Shown here: positions 23,919-33,477 of the stretch, piece by piece
Position numbering within the stretch: the stretch's first letter is position 1
Layout: every line of letters starts with the position of its first letter
NCBI RefSeq assembly: GCF_001570365.1
Contig: NZ_BBYK01000058.1
Location: 62,001 to 126,000 of the forward strand
Length of the DNA stretch: 64,000 nucleotides
From: Microtetraspora fusca
GTDB taxonomy: Bacteria > Actinomycetota > Actinomycetes > Streptosporangiales > Streptosporangiaceae
Reading direction: 5' to 3'
The notes under the pieces: generated by a model
Told to the model about the DNA's origin: nothing
The model's database searches: none
Seen by the model: the letters and a program-made list of their open reading frames with translations, nothing else
Translations under genes and position numbers: made by a program

Positions 23919-24926
23919 ATGACCGATGCCAGACTGCTAGGCGACGACGAGGCCGCGTTCATCGCGGCGGCCCTCTCAAATGACGCAGCACAGTTCGCGC
24001 TCATCACGGAGCGCTACCGGCGTGAGCTGCAGGTGCACTGCTACCGGATGCTCGCGAACTACGAGGACGCCCAGGACATGACGCAGGAGACGTTCCTGCG
24101 GGCGTGGAACAAGCGGGAGTCGTTCAAGGGCCACGCTGCGCTGCGGACCTGGCTGTACCGGATCGCGACGAACGCCTGCCTCGACTTCCTGGAGAAGCGC
24201 AACGACCGCACACCGGTGCCTGCCGAGCTGCCGGGCGCGGGCTGGGAAGTGCGCTACCTGCAGCCCTACCCGGACCGGATGCTCCCGGAGGACCCGCAGG
24301 AGTCGGTGGTGGCGCGGGAGACGATCGAGCTGGCGTTCATCGTCGCCGTCCAGCACCTGCCGCCGCGGCAGCGGGCGGTGTTCATCGTGCGCGACGTCCT
24401 CGGCTGGCCGGCGTCGAAGGCCGCCAACGCCCTCGAGCTGACGGTCGCATCGGTGACCAGCGCACTGCAGCGGGCGCGCGTGACGATGCGCGAGCAGCTG
24501 CCCGACCGCCGCCTCGACTGGCGGAGCCCTGCCACGCACGAGCTGTCGGATGACGAGCGCGGCGTGGTGAAGTCGTATATGGACGCCCATGAGCGCAACG
24601 ACCTCGACGGGCTGATGGCCCTGCTGCGCGACGACCTGCGCTTCGCGATGCTGCCCGACCCGGGCACCTTGATCGTCACGGCCGAGGACGCGGTGGACGG
24701 CTGGGTCTCCAATGGGCTCTTCCAGCGCGGCTACGACGACTGGCGCTGCATCGCCACGACGGTCAACCGCATGCCTGCCGCCGCGCTGTACCTCCGCACC
24801 CCCGACGACCCGGAATACCGTTTGTTCACCATCGCGGTCCTGCACATCGTCGACGGGAAGATCGCCGAGCTCACCGGATTCGACGCCACCGACAAACCAT
24901 GGCTGGGCCTGCCCGCGACGATGTGA
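23919..24926 (+). CDS. ECF sigma factor with SnoaL-like C-terminal domain (SigG/ECF56 type)
   Basis: A 335-residue sigma factor. Region 2 is FALITERYRRELQVHCYRML, then YEDAQDMTQETFLRAWNKRE; region 4 is LPPRQRAVFIVRDVLGWPAS and LTVASVTSALQRARVTMREQ. About 120 C-terminal residues form a SnoaL-like fold (VKSYMDAHERNDLDGLMALL ... LHIVDGKIAELTGFDA) that replaces an anti-sigma factor in this group and modulates activity. ATG 23919 follows GGAAGGA; an upstream TTG is weaker. No anti-sigma gene adjoins. Confidence 0.92.
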   Translation: MTDARLLGDDEAAFIAAALSNDAAQFALITERYRRELQVHCYRMLANYEDAQDMTQETFLRAWNKRESFKGHAALRTWLYRIATNACLDFLEKRNDRTPVPAELPGAGWEVRYLQPYPDRMLPEDPQESVVARETIELAFIVAVQHLPPRQRAVFIVRDVLGWPASKAANALELTVASVTSALQRARVTMREQLPDRRLDWRSPATHELSDDERGVVKSYMDAHERNDLDGLMALLRDDLRFAMLPDPGTLIVTAEDAVDGWVSNGLFQRGYDDWRCIATTVNRMPAAALYLRTPDDPEYRLFTIAVLHIVDGKIAELTGFDATDKPWLGLPATM

Positions 24927-25251
24927 TCAGGCAAGTCCCCATCGTCGACGAGTCCAGCGCACGGGCCGGCGTTACCGAAGTCACCGCGGAGTGAGCACCC
25001 CGACCAGCTGAACACCAACGCGGCAACGCGAACACCACCGCCCCGCCGGCGTTGCCGGCGGGGCATCTTCATGCCCGAAGAACATTGTCACGATCAACGA
25101 AGCCGTCGTCCTCATCTTCAGCGAGTCGGTCAACAGCTCACTCGGAACGCAAGGAAGGGCCGGGAAAAGGTTCCCTCATCGCCGAGGGTCACGGTGAGCA
25201 CGCCAGGAAGGATTTCGACCTGGCCTTACGAGCCGCGCATTTGGCCCATGC
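24927..25251. other. Gap with terminator and no convincing gene
   Basis: It holds the hairpin at 25040-25064. Short frames (for example NIVTINEAVVLIFSESVNSS and DLALRAAHLAHA) look like gene scraps but match nothing I can name. Confidence 0.5.
25040..25064 (+). terminator. Perfect GC-rich hairpin downstream of the ECF sigma gene
   Basis: GCCCCGCCGGC and GCCGGCGGGGC pair around a gtt loop, 11 bp of perfect stem, about 110 bp after the sigma-factor stop. CATCTTC follows rather than a U-run. Confidence 0.7.
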
Positions 25252-25836
25252 TCATCGCCGCGTCTCGTATCGGGTCAGCACCACGCCGCCGGGAAACGTC
25301 CGGGTCTCCACCAGACTCAGGTTCACCCAGTTGTCCAGGGCTGTGAAGAACGGCGTGCCGCCTCCCACCAGGACCGGATGGGTGACGATCACGTACTCGT
25401 CGATCAGCCCGGCCCGCATGGCCGCCGCGGCGAGTGTGGCACCGCCGATGTCCATGGGGCCGCCGTCGCCGGCCTTGAGCCTGGTGATCTCGGTGACCGC
25501 GTCGCCGGTGACCAGACGGGTGTTCCAGTCGACCGTGCTGGTCGTAGAGGAGAACACCACCTTCGGCATGTCCCGCCAGCGGCCGGCGAACTCGATCACC
25601 GCCGGTGTGGCACCCGGTTGCTTGTCGGCGGTCGGCCAGTGGGAGCTCATCGCCTCCCACAGCTTGCGCCCGTACAGCGCCAGGCCCGTCGCGTCCACCC
25701 GGTCGGACCACCACTGGAACAGCTCGTCGCTCGGCGACGAGTCCGGTCCCTCCCCCCCACTCCAGCCGAGGTCGTCGCCGGGCGCGGCGATGTAGCCGTC
25801 CAGGGTCACGTTCATGCCGAAGATCAGTTTCCGCAT
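25252..25836 (-). CDS. Dihydrofolate-reductase-fold protein (RibD C-terminal domain family)
   Basis: A 194-residue member of the RibD_C/DHFR-like family (COG0262). Hallmarks are the start LIFGMNVTLDGYIAAPG, then the helix-strand ALYGRKLWEAMSSHW, VVFSSTTSTVDWNT, the NADPH-site motif MDIGGATLAAAAMRAGLIDE and YVIVTHPVLVGGGTPFF. Members are stand-alone reductases of uncertain substrate. Start ATG 25836 is where homology begins. Confidence 0.9.
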   Translation of the reverse strand: MRKLIFGMNVTLDGYIAAPGDDLGWSGGEGPDSSPSDELFQWWSDRVDATGLALYGRKLWEAMSSHWPTADKQPGATPAVIEFAGRWRDMPKVVFSSTTSTVDWNTRLVTGDAVTEITRLKAGDGGPMDIGGATLAAAAMRAGLIDEYVIVTHPVLVGGGTPFFTALDNWVNLSLVETRTFPGGVVLTRYETRR

Positions 25837-25992
25837 CGTGCCAGCCTCCCGTGAGTCGATCTCACACGTACAGACGGGCGCGGCGCGGAAACCTAATCGG
25901 TGCTCAATCTGCGTCCGCAGGTAGTCCTCGCGTTCCTGACTCAGCACCCGGCGTACTCGGCGGGCTCGAGCACCACCGACCGGATCTCGATT

Positions 25993-26676
25993 TCACCCTC
26001 GCAAACGCCTGGTCACACAGCTACAGCGCCGGGCCCTCTCACCGCGCTGGAGATCGCCAAGCAGTTCCCAAAACACCGGGCCGGTCTTGCGCCCAGCCAG
26101 CAGCCGGGGCAGCAGCCGCGCGGTGCCGGTCTGCCACACGATCACATCGCGGGCGCCGCCCTTTCGGGTCACCACCGCCCGCCGGTTCGCGGCGTCCAGG
26201 TCCGGCACGTTCAGCAGCAGTACCTCCTCGGCGCGGGCGGTGGACTCGTACAGCAGCGTCCACAGCACCCGCTCCCGCAGCGGCACGTCCAGTTCGAGCA
26301 TCGTGGCCACCTGCGGGCGGGTCAGCGCCTTGCTGTTGTCTGGCGGCACCGGCCGGGGCCGCAGCCGCACCAACGGATCCCCGGCCAGCCACTCCTGCCG
26401 GCGCCAGTAGCCGCACGCCGAGCCCAGTGCGGTCAGCCGGGTGTTGAACGTCTTGGCCGAGCAGCCGCCCCATGCGAAGGTGAACCAGCCGGTCACCCGG
26501 TCCGGGTCCAGCTGCGCCACGTTGGTGTCCGCGCCGAAGTCGCGCACCATTCGGTCCAGCGGGACCGCGTAGCCGTGGCGGGTGTTCGCCACCGCGATCG
26601 TGTCCAGGAACGTGGCCACCGCGTCCGCCAGCCGCACGCTCGCCGCCGGCACCGGAAGCGCCCGCACCGTGACCAT
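25993..26676 (-). pseudogene. Tyrosine recombinase (phage-type integrase) without its catalytic C-terminus
   Basis: From ATG 26676 (GGAGGCGGG upstream) the frame gives a SAM-like N-terminal domain (ADAVATFLDTIAVANTRHGY) and the start of the catalytic domain, including the first catalytic Arg in YESTARAEEVLLLNVPDLD and the beta-hairpin AVVTRKGGARDVIVWQTG. After KTGPVF (about 26075) the sequence becomes unrelated. The H-x-x-R and Tyr motifs are missing, so it cannot recombine DNA. Relic of a mobile element. Confidence 0.75.
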
Positions 26677-26875
26677 CCGACCCGCCTCCCGCGCTACCGC
26701 ACATCCGCGTACGCCGGCAGCGCATTGACCTCGCGATGCCGTACGGAGCACCAGGCTGGGCGGTCCCGGCCTGCGGCGCGCCAGTGAAAACGATCGTGGG
26801 CACCACGGGATCGACCAGGCCTGTCTGCGGGCCAAGTCCGGCGGCTCAGCCTGCGCGTCGGCCGGAAGGGCCGGG

Positions 26876-27760
26876 TCAGCGGACGCGCTGCCCGGCGGCG
26901 ACCAGCGCCGCGACCACGGTGCCGACGACGAAGGTCAGCGGGTCGAGCGTCTCGACGAAGAACAGGCCGGACCAGCAGATGGTCAGGATCGGCTGGATCT
27001 GCTGGACCTGGCCGACGCGGGCGATGCCGCCCCGCGCCAGGCCCGCGTACCAGGCGAAGTATCCGAACAAAGTCGAGACGACGGCCAGATAGAACATCCC
27101 GACGGCGCTCTGGACGGTCCAGGCCGGGTCCTGGACGATCGCGGTCACGATCCCCGAGGGGATGCTCAGCGGCAGCAGCGCGACCAGGGTCCAGCACATG
27201 CTCTGCCAGGCGCCGTACACCTTCGCCCGGTCGGCCCCCAGGACGTACGCCACCGCCGAGCAGCATGTCGCCCCGAACATCGCCAGATCGCCCGCGCCGA
27301 GCGCGAGGCCGCCGGTGCCGCCGCGCGTCGTGAGGTAGGCGAGCAGCACCACCAGACCGGCGCCGCTGATCGCCCAGAACCGCGGCGACGGCCGTTCCCG
27401 GCCGAAGAGCGTGGCGAACGCGGCGGTGAGCGCGGGCAGCAGGCCCAGGATGACCGCCGCGCGGGCCGGGTGGATCGTCGTCAGCGCGATCGAGGACAGC
27501 AGCGGGAACCCGACCGCGACGCACAACCCCGACGTGACCAGGAGGGGCCAGGAACGCCTGTCGGGGATCGGCGCCCGCACCCGCCACAGGAGCACGGCCG
27601 CTAACAGCCCCGGGATCAGGGCGCGCCAGACGGTGACCGCCATCGGGTGGAATCCCCGCACGGCCCACGCGTTCGCGGGCAGGGCGAAGCTGAAGATCAA
27701 CACGCCGAGCGAGCCCATGGCCCAGCCGGCGTAGCGCGAACCACCGTTATCCGTGACCAC
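26876..27760 (-). CDS. EamA/DMT-family transporter
   Basis: About 294 residues with ten predicted helices in two EamA repeats (LGVLIFSFALPANAWAVRGF; ALGAGDLAMFGATCCSAVAY). It exports or imports small metabolites, commonly amino acids or drugs. The start is uncertain: ATG 27793 would begin one base from the divergent MocR ATG and leave no room for promoters, so I take GTG 27760. The divergent MocR-type regulator probably controls it; MocR/EamA pairs are frequent. Confidence 0.88.
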   Translation of the reverse strand: MVTDNGGSRYAGWAMGSLGVLIFSFALPANAWAVRGFHPMAVTVWRALIPGLLAAVLLWRVRAPIPDRRSWPLLVTSGLCVAVGFPLLSSIALTTIHPARAAVILGLLPALTAAFATLFGRERPSPRFWAISGAGLVVLLAYLTTRGGTGGLALGAGDLAMFGATCCSAVAYVLGADRAKVYGAWQSMCWTLVALLPLSIPSGIVTAIVQDPAWTVQSAVGMFYLAVVSTLFGYFAWYAGLARGGIARVGQVQQIQPILTICWSGLFFVETLDPLTFVVGTVVAALVAAGQRVR

Positions 27761-27791
27761 GTCGAAGGCGATAACGCTATCTTTGTTTGAC

Positions 27792-29177
27792 ATGTATGAC
27801 GATAACAGCCGAAGAGCGCTCGCGTCCGCCCTCCATGAGCTCATCAGGGACGCGACGCCCGGAACCCGGCTGCCGTCCGTCCGCGAACTTCAGCGGCGTT
27901 ACCAGGTCTCGCCGCTCACGGTCCAGCACGTCGTACGCGAGCTCGCCGCGAAGGGCCTGGTCACGGTACGGCCGGGAAACGGCACCTTCGTCGCCACCGC
28001 GCCGTCGCGCCGGCCGCCCGCGGACCTGGCCTGGCAGCACGCCGCCCTGGGCGGCCACGTCCCGCAGGACACCGCTCGCCACCTGGCGCTTCTCGAGGTG
28101 CCGCACGCGGACACCGTACGCATGTCCGGCGGCTACCTCGACGAGACCCTCGTGCCCGACAAGGCGCTCATCGCCTCCATGACACGGGCCATGCGACGCG
28201 CCGGGGTATGGGGCCGCACGCCGGTCGAGGGCCTCGCCTCGATGCGGCAGTGGTTCGCCCACCAGATCGGCGCGTACAACCCGGCGGAGGTCCTGATCAC
28301 CTCCGGAGGGCAGAGCGCGCTGTCGATCGCGATCCGCGCGCTGACCCGGCCCGGCGACGCCGTCATCCTCGAGACGCCGACCTATCCCGGATACACCTCG
28401 GTCGCCCGCGGGCACGGCCTCGAGATCCACCCGGTGCCGACCGACCGGCACGGGCTGCGCACCGATCTCCTCGAGGACGTCATCCGCGCCCGGGTCGCCC
28501 GCCTGATCGTCGTCCAGCCGCTGTACGCCAACCCCACCGGAAGCGTCCTCGCCGACGACCGGCGACGCGAGCTGCTCGACCTCGCCCGCAGGCACGGCGT
28601 GTTCGTCCTGGAGGACGACTACGCCCGCGACCTCACGATCGACGGCCCGCCCCCGCCGACCCTCGCCTCGGCCGACGAGGACGGACACGTCGTCTACGTC
28701 CGTTCGATCACCAAGCCGGTCGCGCCCGCGATCCGCCTGGCCGCCCTCGCGGCCCGCGGCCCGGCGTTCGCCCGGCTGAGAGCCGCCAAGATCCTCGACG
28801 ACTTCTACGTGTCCGGGCCAATCCAGGAGGCGGCGGTCGACTTCCTGTCCTCCCCCGCCTGGCAGCGGCATCGCCGCGCGGTCGCGCGTGAGATCGGCCG
28901 CCGCCGCGACGGGCTGGTCGGCGCGCTGCGCTCCCGGCTGCCCGGCGTGGAGATCACGCACATCCCGAGCGGGGGCATGCACCTGTGGGTGCGGCTTCCG
29001 GACGGCTACGACGACACCGAGGTGGCCGCCCGCGCGCTGGGCGCGGGGGTCATGGTCTCCCCCGGGTCGGCCTGGTTCACCGCGGAGCATGACAGCCCGT
29101 ACCTGCGGCTCACCTACGGGGAGACTCCGCTGCCCCAACTGGTCGAGGGGGTACGCCGTCTGGCGTCGGTGATGTGA
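27792..29177 (+). CDS. MocR-type regulator (GntR helix-turn-helix fused to aminotransferase fold)
   Basis: A 461-residue fusion. An N-terminal winged helix (LPSVRELQRRYQVSPLTVQH, then ELAAKGLVTVRPGNGTFV) is joined to a type I aminotransferase domain. The PLP lysine lies in VRSITKPVAPAIRLAALAA, with the preceding FVLEDDYARDL and the Asn/Tyr of VVQPLYANPTGSVLADD. Such proteins use PLP or an amino-acid aldimine as effector. Target: probably the divergent EamA gene. ATG 27792 is used; an upstream GTG at 27753 would overlap the transporter start. Confidence 0.92.
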   Translation: MYDDNSRRALASALHELIRDATPGTRLPSVRELQRRYQVSPLTVQHVVRELAAKGLVTVRPGNGTFVATAPSRRPPADLAWQHAALGGHVPQDTARHLALLEVPHADTVRMSGGYLDETLVPDKALIASMTRAMRRAGVWGRTPVEGLASMRQWFAHQIGAYNPAEVLITSGGQSALSIAIRALTRPGDAVILETPTYPGYTSVARGHGLEIHPVPTDRHGLRTDLLEDVIRARVARLIVVQPLYANPTGSVLADDRRRELLDLARRHGVFVLEDDYARDLTIDGPPPPTLASADEDGHVVYVRSITKPVAPAIRLAALAARGPAFARLRAAKILDDFYVSGPIQEAAVDFLSSPAWQRHRRAVAREIGRRRDGLVGALRSRLPGVEITHIPSGGMHLWVRLPDGYDDTEVAARALGAGVMVSPGSAWFTAEHDSPYLRLTYGETPLPQLVEGVRRLASVM

Positions 29178-29228
29178 CAGGCGTACCCCGCTTTCGAGAA
29201 GCGGGCCGGCTCACGCCAGGATCGGTAC

Positions 29229-29627
29229 ATGACGAACATGCCCGTCGATCTGCGCGCCGCGCTGGCCGGTTTCGACCAGTTGTGGAGCCCGCGGATCGTC
29301 ACCCGAGTGAACGACTACGACGTACGGGTCGCCAAGGTGGCCGGCGAGCACGTGTGGCACGCCCACGACGACACCGACGAGTTCTTCCTCGTCATCGAGG
29401 GCGAGTTGAGCATCGCCCTGCGCGACGCCGACTCCGGGGAGCGCGTCGTCGAACTCCCCCAGGGGTCGGTCTTCGTGGTGCCGCGCGGCGTCGAGCACCG
29501 GCCCTCCTCCCCACACGGAGCCTCGATCCTGCTGTTCGAGCCGACCGGGACGTCGAGCGTCGGCGACCGGCACGACGAGATCCCCGACCACGTGGACGCC
29601 ACGACCGGGTACCCGCTCGTCTGGTGA
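29229..29627 (+). CDS. Cupin-domain protein
   Basis: A 132-residue single cupin. The metal-binding motif 1 is HVWHAHDDTDEFFLVIEGEL (H-x-H plus Glu) and motif 2 is PQGSVFVVPRGVEHRP (His). So metal binding is intact. It lies 51 bp after the MocR gene on the same strand and may be co-transcribed. Function could be a small dioxygenase, isomerase or binding protein. Confidence 0.88.
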   Translation: MTNMPVDLRAALAGFDQLWSPRIVTRVNDYDVRVAKVAGEHVWHAHDDTDEFFLVIEGELSIALRDADSGERVVELPQGSVFVVPRGVEHRPSSPHGASILLFEPTGTSSVGDRHDEIPDHVDATTGYPLVW

Positions 29628-29716
29628 AGGACACTGAGGAGGCCGAGGCGTAGCCCCGGCCCCCTTCGGGCGTGTCCGGGGCAGATGACGACGACAGCAT
29701 CGGCCTCGGCACTGTT

Positions 29717-31216
29717 CTATGAGTGAGCCGCCTCGTAGCCGGGGGTTGCGGCCGGGGTGGTCCGGGTCGCCGGGCGCATGGCCAGGATCAGTACGGCCAG
29801 CCCGGCGAAGAGGACCGCGGCGACGCCGCCGGTGACGTGCAGGGCGGTGGTGAACGCCTCCCGCGCGCTGTGCAGCAGTTCCGCGCCCTGGCCGGCGGGA
29901 AGGCGCCGGCTGGCGGCGACCGCGCCGGCCAGCGAGTCGGACGTGCCGTCCATCCGGCTGCGGTAGATCACCGCGGCCGTCACGCCGAGCAGCGCGAAGC
30001 CGAGCGAGCCGCCGAAGTAGTTGCCGGTCTCCGACATCGACGCCGCCGAGCCGGCGCGCTCCGGTGGCACGGACCCGACGATCAGCCCGGTGCCCAGGGC
30101 GAACAGGGGGCCGGTACCCAGCGCCAGTACGGCGATGCCGATCATCACCAGGGGCAGGGCGCTCGCACCGCCGACACTGACGCCGACGAGCAGCAGGCTG
30201 CCCAGCGCCGACCCCACCAGCCCGCCGGCGATGGCGGTCGTCTGCTTCATCCGCCGGGCCAGCACCGGCGCGGCCATGGTGCCGACCGCCGAGCCCAGGC
30301 CCATCGGTGCGAACAGCAGCGCCGACGCGACCGGCGAGTAGCCCAGAACGCTCTGCAGGTACTGGGTCACCAGCAGACCCGTACCGGCCATGGCGATGCC
30401 GGCGAAGACCAGCCCGATGAGCACGGCCGTGAACGGGCGGTTGCGGAGCAGCCGCAGGTCCAGCAGCGGCGTCTCCAGCTGCAGTTGGCGGCGTACGAAC
30501 AGGAACCCGACGACGGCGCCGACGACGAGGGCCACCCCCGGGACGACCGGCACGCTCTCGACGGTCAGCTGCTTGATGCCGTAGACCATCGACAGCACCG
30601 CCACGAGAGACAGTCCGACGCTGACCAGGTCCAGCCGGCCGGCCTGGTCGTCGCGGAACTCCGGCAGCAGGATCGGCCCGGCGAACAGGAGCAACGCCAT
30701 CGCCGGCACGGCGACCAGGAACACCGACCCCCACCAGAAGTACTGGAGCAGGAATCCGGCGAGTACGGGTCCGAGCGCGCCGCCGGCGAACTGGCTCGTC
30801 GCCCAGATCGCGATGGCCTGCCCGCGCTGCCGTCGGTCATGGAACATGTTGGTGATCAGGGCGAGTGTGGACGGCGCCAGTGTCGCTCCGGCGACGCCCA
30901 GCAGCACACGCGCGACGATCAGCATCAGCGGACTGACCGCGAAGGCGGCCACGACCGACAGCACCGCGAACGCCGCCCCGCCGATCATCAGCAGCCGCCG
31001 GCGGCCGATCCGGTCGCCGAGTGTGCCCATCGTGATAACCAGGCCGGCCACTATGAATCCGTAACTGTCGCTGATCCACAGCTGCTCGATGTTGGTGGCC
31101 CCCAGGTCGGCGCTCAGTTGTGGCAGCGCGAGGAGCAACGCCGTCGTGTCGATCGCGACGAGCAATGCCGGCAGCACCAGGACGACCAGTCCCAGCCATG
31201 CCCGGTTGACTCGCAT
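29717..31216 (-). CDS. MFS drug transporter, DHA2 (14-helix) type
   Basis: A 499-residue major facilitator with 14 predicted helices. It carries motif A between helices 2 and 3 (MGTLGDRIGRRRLLMIGG), motif B/C-like ARVLLGVAGATLAPST, and the proton-linked DHA2 signature region near the start (VAIDTTALLLALPQLSADLG). This group exports lipophilic cations and antibiotics. AAGGAG precedes ATG 31216; the longer frame to 31315 is not native. No regulator adjoins it directly; the DGPF/sigma pair is on the other strand. Confidence 0.92.
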   Translation of the reverse strand: MRVNRAWLGLVVLVLPALLVAIDTTALLLALPQLSADLGATNIEQLWISDSYGFIVAGLVITMGTLGDRIGRRRLLMIGGAAFAVLSVVAAFAVSPLMLIVARVLLGVAGATLAPSTLALITNMFHDRRQRGQAIAIWATSQFAGGALGPVLAGFLLQYFWWGSVFLVAVPAMALLLFAGPILLPEFRDDQAGRLDLVSVGLSLVAVLSMVYGIKQLTVESVPVVPGVALVVGAVVGFLFVRRQLQLETPLLDLRLLRNRPFTAVLIGLVFAGIAMAGTGLLVTQYLQSVLGYSPVASALLFAPMGLGSAVGTMAAPVLARRMKQTTAIAGGLVGSALGSLLLVGVSVGGASALPLVMIGIAVLALGTGPLFALGTGLIVGSVPPERAGSAASMSETGNYFGGSLGFALLGVTAAVIYRSRMDGTSDSLAGAVAASRRLPAGQGAELLHSAREAFTTALHVTGGVAAVLFAGLAVLILAMRPATRTTPAATPGYEAAHS

Positions 31217-31468
31217 ATCTGGAAACTCCTTGTTCTCTCGACGTTTCGCCGGTTGGTCGGAGCGGCCGCGAGCTTCTTGACATCCGGACGGAAGGAGATC
31301 TCTCGCGGTGGCCACGGCGGGGCGTCACATGGACGACATCGCGGTCCGGGCGATGCGATGGCGACGACTCGTGAAAAAGTTCTGGCGGGGATGTCAAGAC
31401 GACGCCGACGGCTCCGACCAACTGGCCGAAGAGCCCGACCGGGGCTCGCGAATCACGAGGAGCAGGAC

Positions 31469-31840
31469 ATGCAGTTCCTGATCAGCATGCACATCAACCC
31501 GGCCGTACTGGACGCGCTGACCGACGAGGAGAAGGCGGCGATCGGCAACGGCCACGGCAAGTTCATCGAGGCGCTCAAGAAGTCCGGCGAGCTGATCACC
31601 ACTCAGGCGCTGGTCGACCCGTCCCAGGCCGCCGTGGTGACCGTACGCAACGGTCAGCCGGTGGTGACCGACGGACCTTTCCTGGAGTCCAAGGAGTATC
31701 TGGGCGGCTTCTACCTGATCGACTGCGAGGACAAGGAGCGGGCGATCGAGCTGGCGGCGCAGATCCCGGACGCCGCGATCGAGGGTCTGGGGGTCGAGGT
31801 GCGGCAGGTGATGTTCGCTGACGGACAATTGGAGGCATGA
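31469..31840 (+). CDS. DGPF-domain (YCII-related) protein
   Basis: A 123-residue protein with the family name motif in VVTDGPFLESKEYLGGFYLI and the ferredoxin-like fold of YCII proteins. ATG 31469 follows GAGGAG. The stop overlaps the sigma-factor ATG (ATGA). DGPF proteins accompany ECF42 sigma factors across actinobacteria; their role is unknown, though they take the place where an anti-sigma factor would be expected. Confidence 0.92.
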   Translation: MQFLISMHINPAVLDALTDEEKAAIGNGHGKFIEALKKSGELITTQALVDPSQAAVVTVRNGQPVVTDGPFLESKEYLGGFYLIDCEDKERAIELAAQIPDAAIEGLGVEVRQVMFADGQLEA

Positions 31841-33048
31841 CAGCACCAGCCATCGAGGACCTGCTGCGTGAGCTCACGCCGCAGGTCCTCGGCGCGTTGG
31901 TGCGTCGGCACGGCCAGTTCGAAGGATGTGAGGACGCCGTACAGGAGGCCGTCCTCGCCGCCACGGTGCAGTGGCCAGCCGAGGGAGTGCCGGACAACCC
32001 GCGCGGCTGGCTGATGACCGTCGCGTCCCGGCGGCTCATCGACCAGATGCGCAGTGACCACGCGCGCCGCGAGCGGGAGTGGGCGACGGCCACCGAGGTG
32101 GTGCCCGAGGACGTGCCGGACACCGACGACACGCTCGTCCTGCTGTTCCTGTGCTGCCATCCGACGCTGACGGCGGCCTCCCAGACCGCCCTGACGCTGC
32201 GGGCGGTCGGGGGCCTTACCACCGCCGAGATCGCCCGCGCGTTCCTGGTGCCGGAGGCCACGATGGCGGCCAGGATCAGCCGGGCCAAGCAGCGGATCAA
32301 GGCAGCCGGCAGCTCGTTCAACCTGCCGGACGGCGCGGAGCGCGAGGAGCGGCTACGGGTCGTCCTGCACGTGCTCTACCTGATCTTCAACGAGGGCTAC
32401 ACCGCCTCCTCGGGCAGCGAGCTCCACCGCCCCGATCTCGCGCACGAGGCGATCCGGTTGGCCAGGATGGTGCACGCGCAGCTGTCCGAGGACGGCGAGG
32501 TGACCGGGCTGCTCGCGCTGATGCTGCTGACCCACGCCCGCCGGGAGGCCCGTACGACGGCGGCGGGCGATCTGGTGCCGCTGGACGAGCAGGACCGTAC
32601 GACGTGGGACAGCGGGCTGATCGACGAGGGCGTCAAACTGGTCAAGACGTCGTTGGCCGGACCGGAGCTGGGGCCGTACCAGCTGCAGGCCGCCATCGCC
32701 GCGACGCACGCCGACGCGGCCACGGCGGAGGAGACCAACTGGGGGCAGGTGCACGCCCTTTACCTGATCCTGGAACGGATCGCGCCCAACCCGATGGTCA
32801 CCCTCAACAGGGCGATCGCGCTCGCCGAGACCGAGGGCCCGCCGGCCGGGCTGGCCCTGCTGTCCACGTTGGACGGTGACGAGCGGATGGCCGGGCATCA
32901 CCGGTTGCTGGCCGTACGGGCGCATCTGCTGGAGAAGACCGGCGACATGGCCGGGGCGTACGAGCACTACCGGCGCGCCGCGAAGGCCACCGCCAGCATC
33001 GCGGAGCGGCGCTACCTGGAGTCCCGGGCCGGCCGGGTAAAGGCATAG
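31837..33048 (+). CDS. ECF42-family RNA polymerase sigma factor
   Basis: A 403-residue sigma factor. Region 2 is CEDAVQEAVLAATVQWPAEG, then NPRGWLMTVASRRLIDQMRS; region 4 is LTTAEIARAFLVPEATMAAR. About 200 extra C-terminal residues (DUF6596 and TPR-like helices: LIFNEGYTASSG, MLLTHARREARTT, TLDGDERMAGHHRLLAVRAH) define ECF42, whose C-terminal domain is needed for function in place of an anti-sigma factor. Coupled to the DGPF gene by 4-nt overlap. A relic of a second ECF42 tail lies at 55.1 kb. Confidence 0.93.
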   Translation: MTAPAIEDLLRELTPQVLGALVRRHGQFEGCEDAVQEAVLAATVQWPAEGVPDNPRGWLMTVASRRLIDQMRSDHARREREWATATEVVPEDVPDTDDTLVLLFLCCHPTLTAASQTALTLRAVGGLTTAEIARAFLVPEATMAARISRAKQRIKAAGSSFNLPDGAEREERLRVVLHVLYLIFNEGYTASSGSELHRPDLAHEAIRLARMVHAQLSEDGEVTGLLALMLLTHARREARTTAAGDLVPLDEQDRTTWDSGLIDEGVKLVKTSLAGPELGPYQLQAAIAATHADAATAEETNWGQVHALYLILERIAPNPMVTLNRAIALAETEGPPAGLALLSTLDGDERMAGHHRLLAVRAHLLEKTGDMAGAYEHYRRAAKATASIAERRYLESRAGRVKA

Positions 33049-33399
33049 TGCTCCAGCGCTGCGCACCGGCCAGGAGAACATCGACGCCGGAGGCCCAGGT
33101 CTACGTGTCGGTTGGTCCGTCGCTGGGTGGCGGCACCCCGATGACCAAGGAATCCCCATGTCAGGCCCAGGTCGTTCGTAAATCTTTACGGGGCCGCCGT
33201 CGCGCACCGGCGCCCGGCCGCCGATCTCCGCCTGCGGCACCGGGACCGCCGTACCCGTAGGGGGTTCCGCGCCCGACCGCTGATCGCCGATCTCCCTGAC
33301 CGCGAGGCCGGAGCCCCCTTAACCGATCATTACGGAAGTATGTCCTAGTTTGTCCGCACTTGACCGATTTGAGTTGGTCTATTACCGTTTTGGGAACAC
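33049..33399. other. Gap between ECF42 gene and the riboswitch leader
   Basis: No gene seen. The right part is AT-richer than its surroundings and probably carries the promoter for the riboswitch transcript (TTGACCG and a TATTAC-like box around 33360-33385, tentative). The 12-mer TTAACCGATCAT occurs at 33319-33330 and again at about 33437. Confidence 0.5.
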
Positions 33400-33435
33400 G
33401 GGGCATACCTGATTTCTGCGAGGTATGCCTGCCCC
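33400..33435 (+). terminator. Hairpin upstream of the riboswitch
   Basis: GGCATACCT and AGGTATGCC form a perfect 9-bp stem around gatttctgcg, extended by a GGGG/CCCC clamp with one bulge. It may end transcription from the left or shape the start of the leader RNA. Confidence 0.4.
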
Positions 33436-33477
33436 ATTAACCGATCATGCGGTCGTCCTTTTCCTGGACCTGACCGT

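Noticed and set aside
29723-31840. 705-codon plus frame joined to the DGPF protein
   Set aside because: Only the last 123 codons (from 31469) are the DGPF gene; the rest is antisense to the MFS gene.
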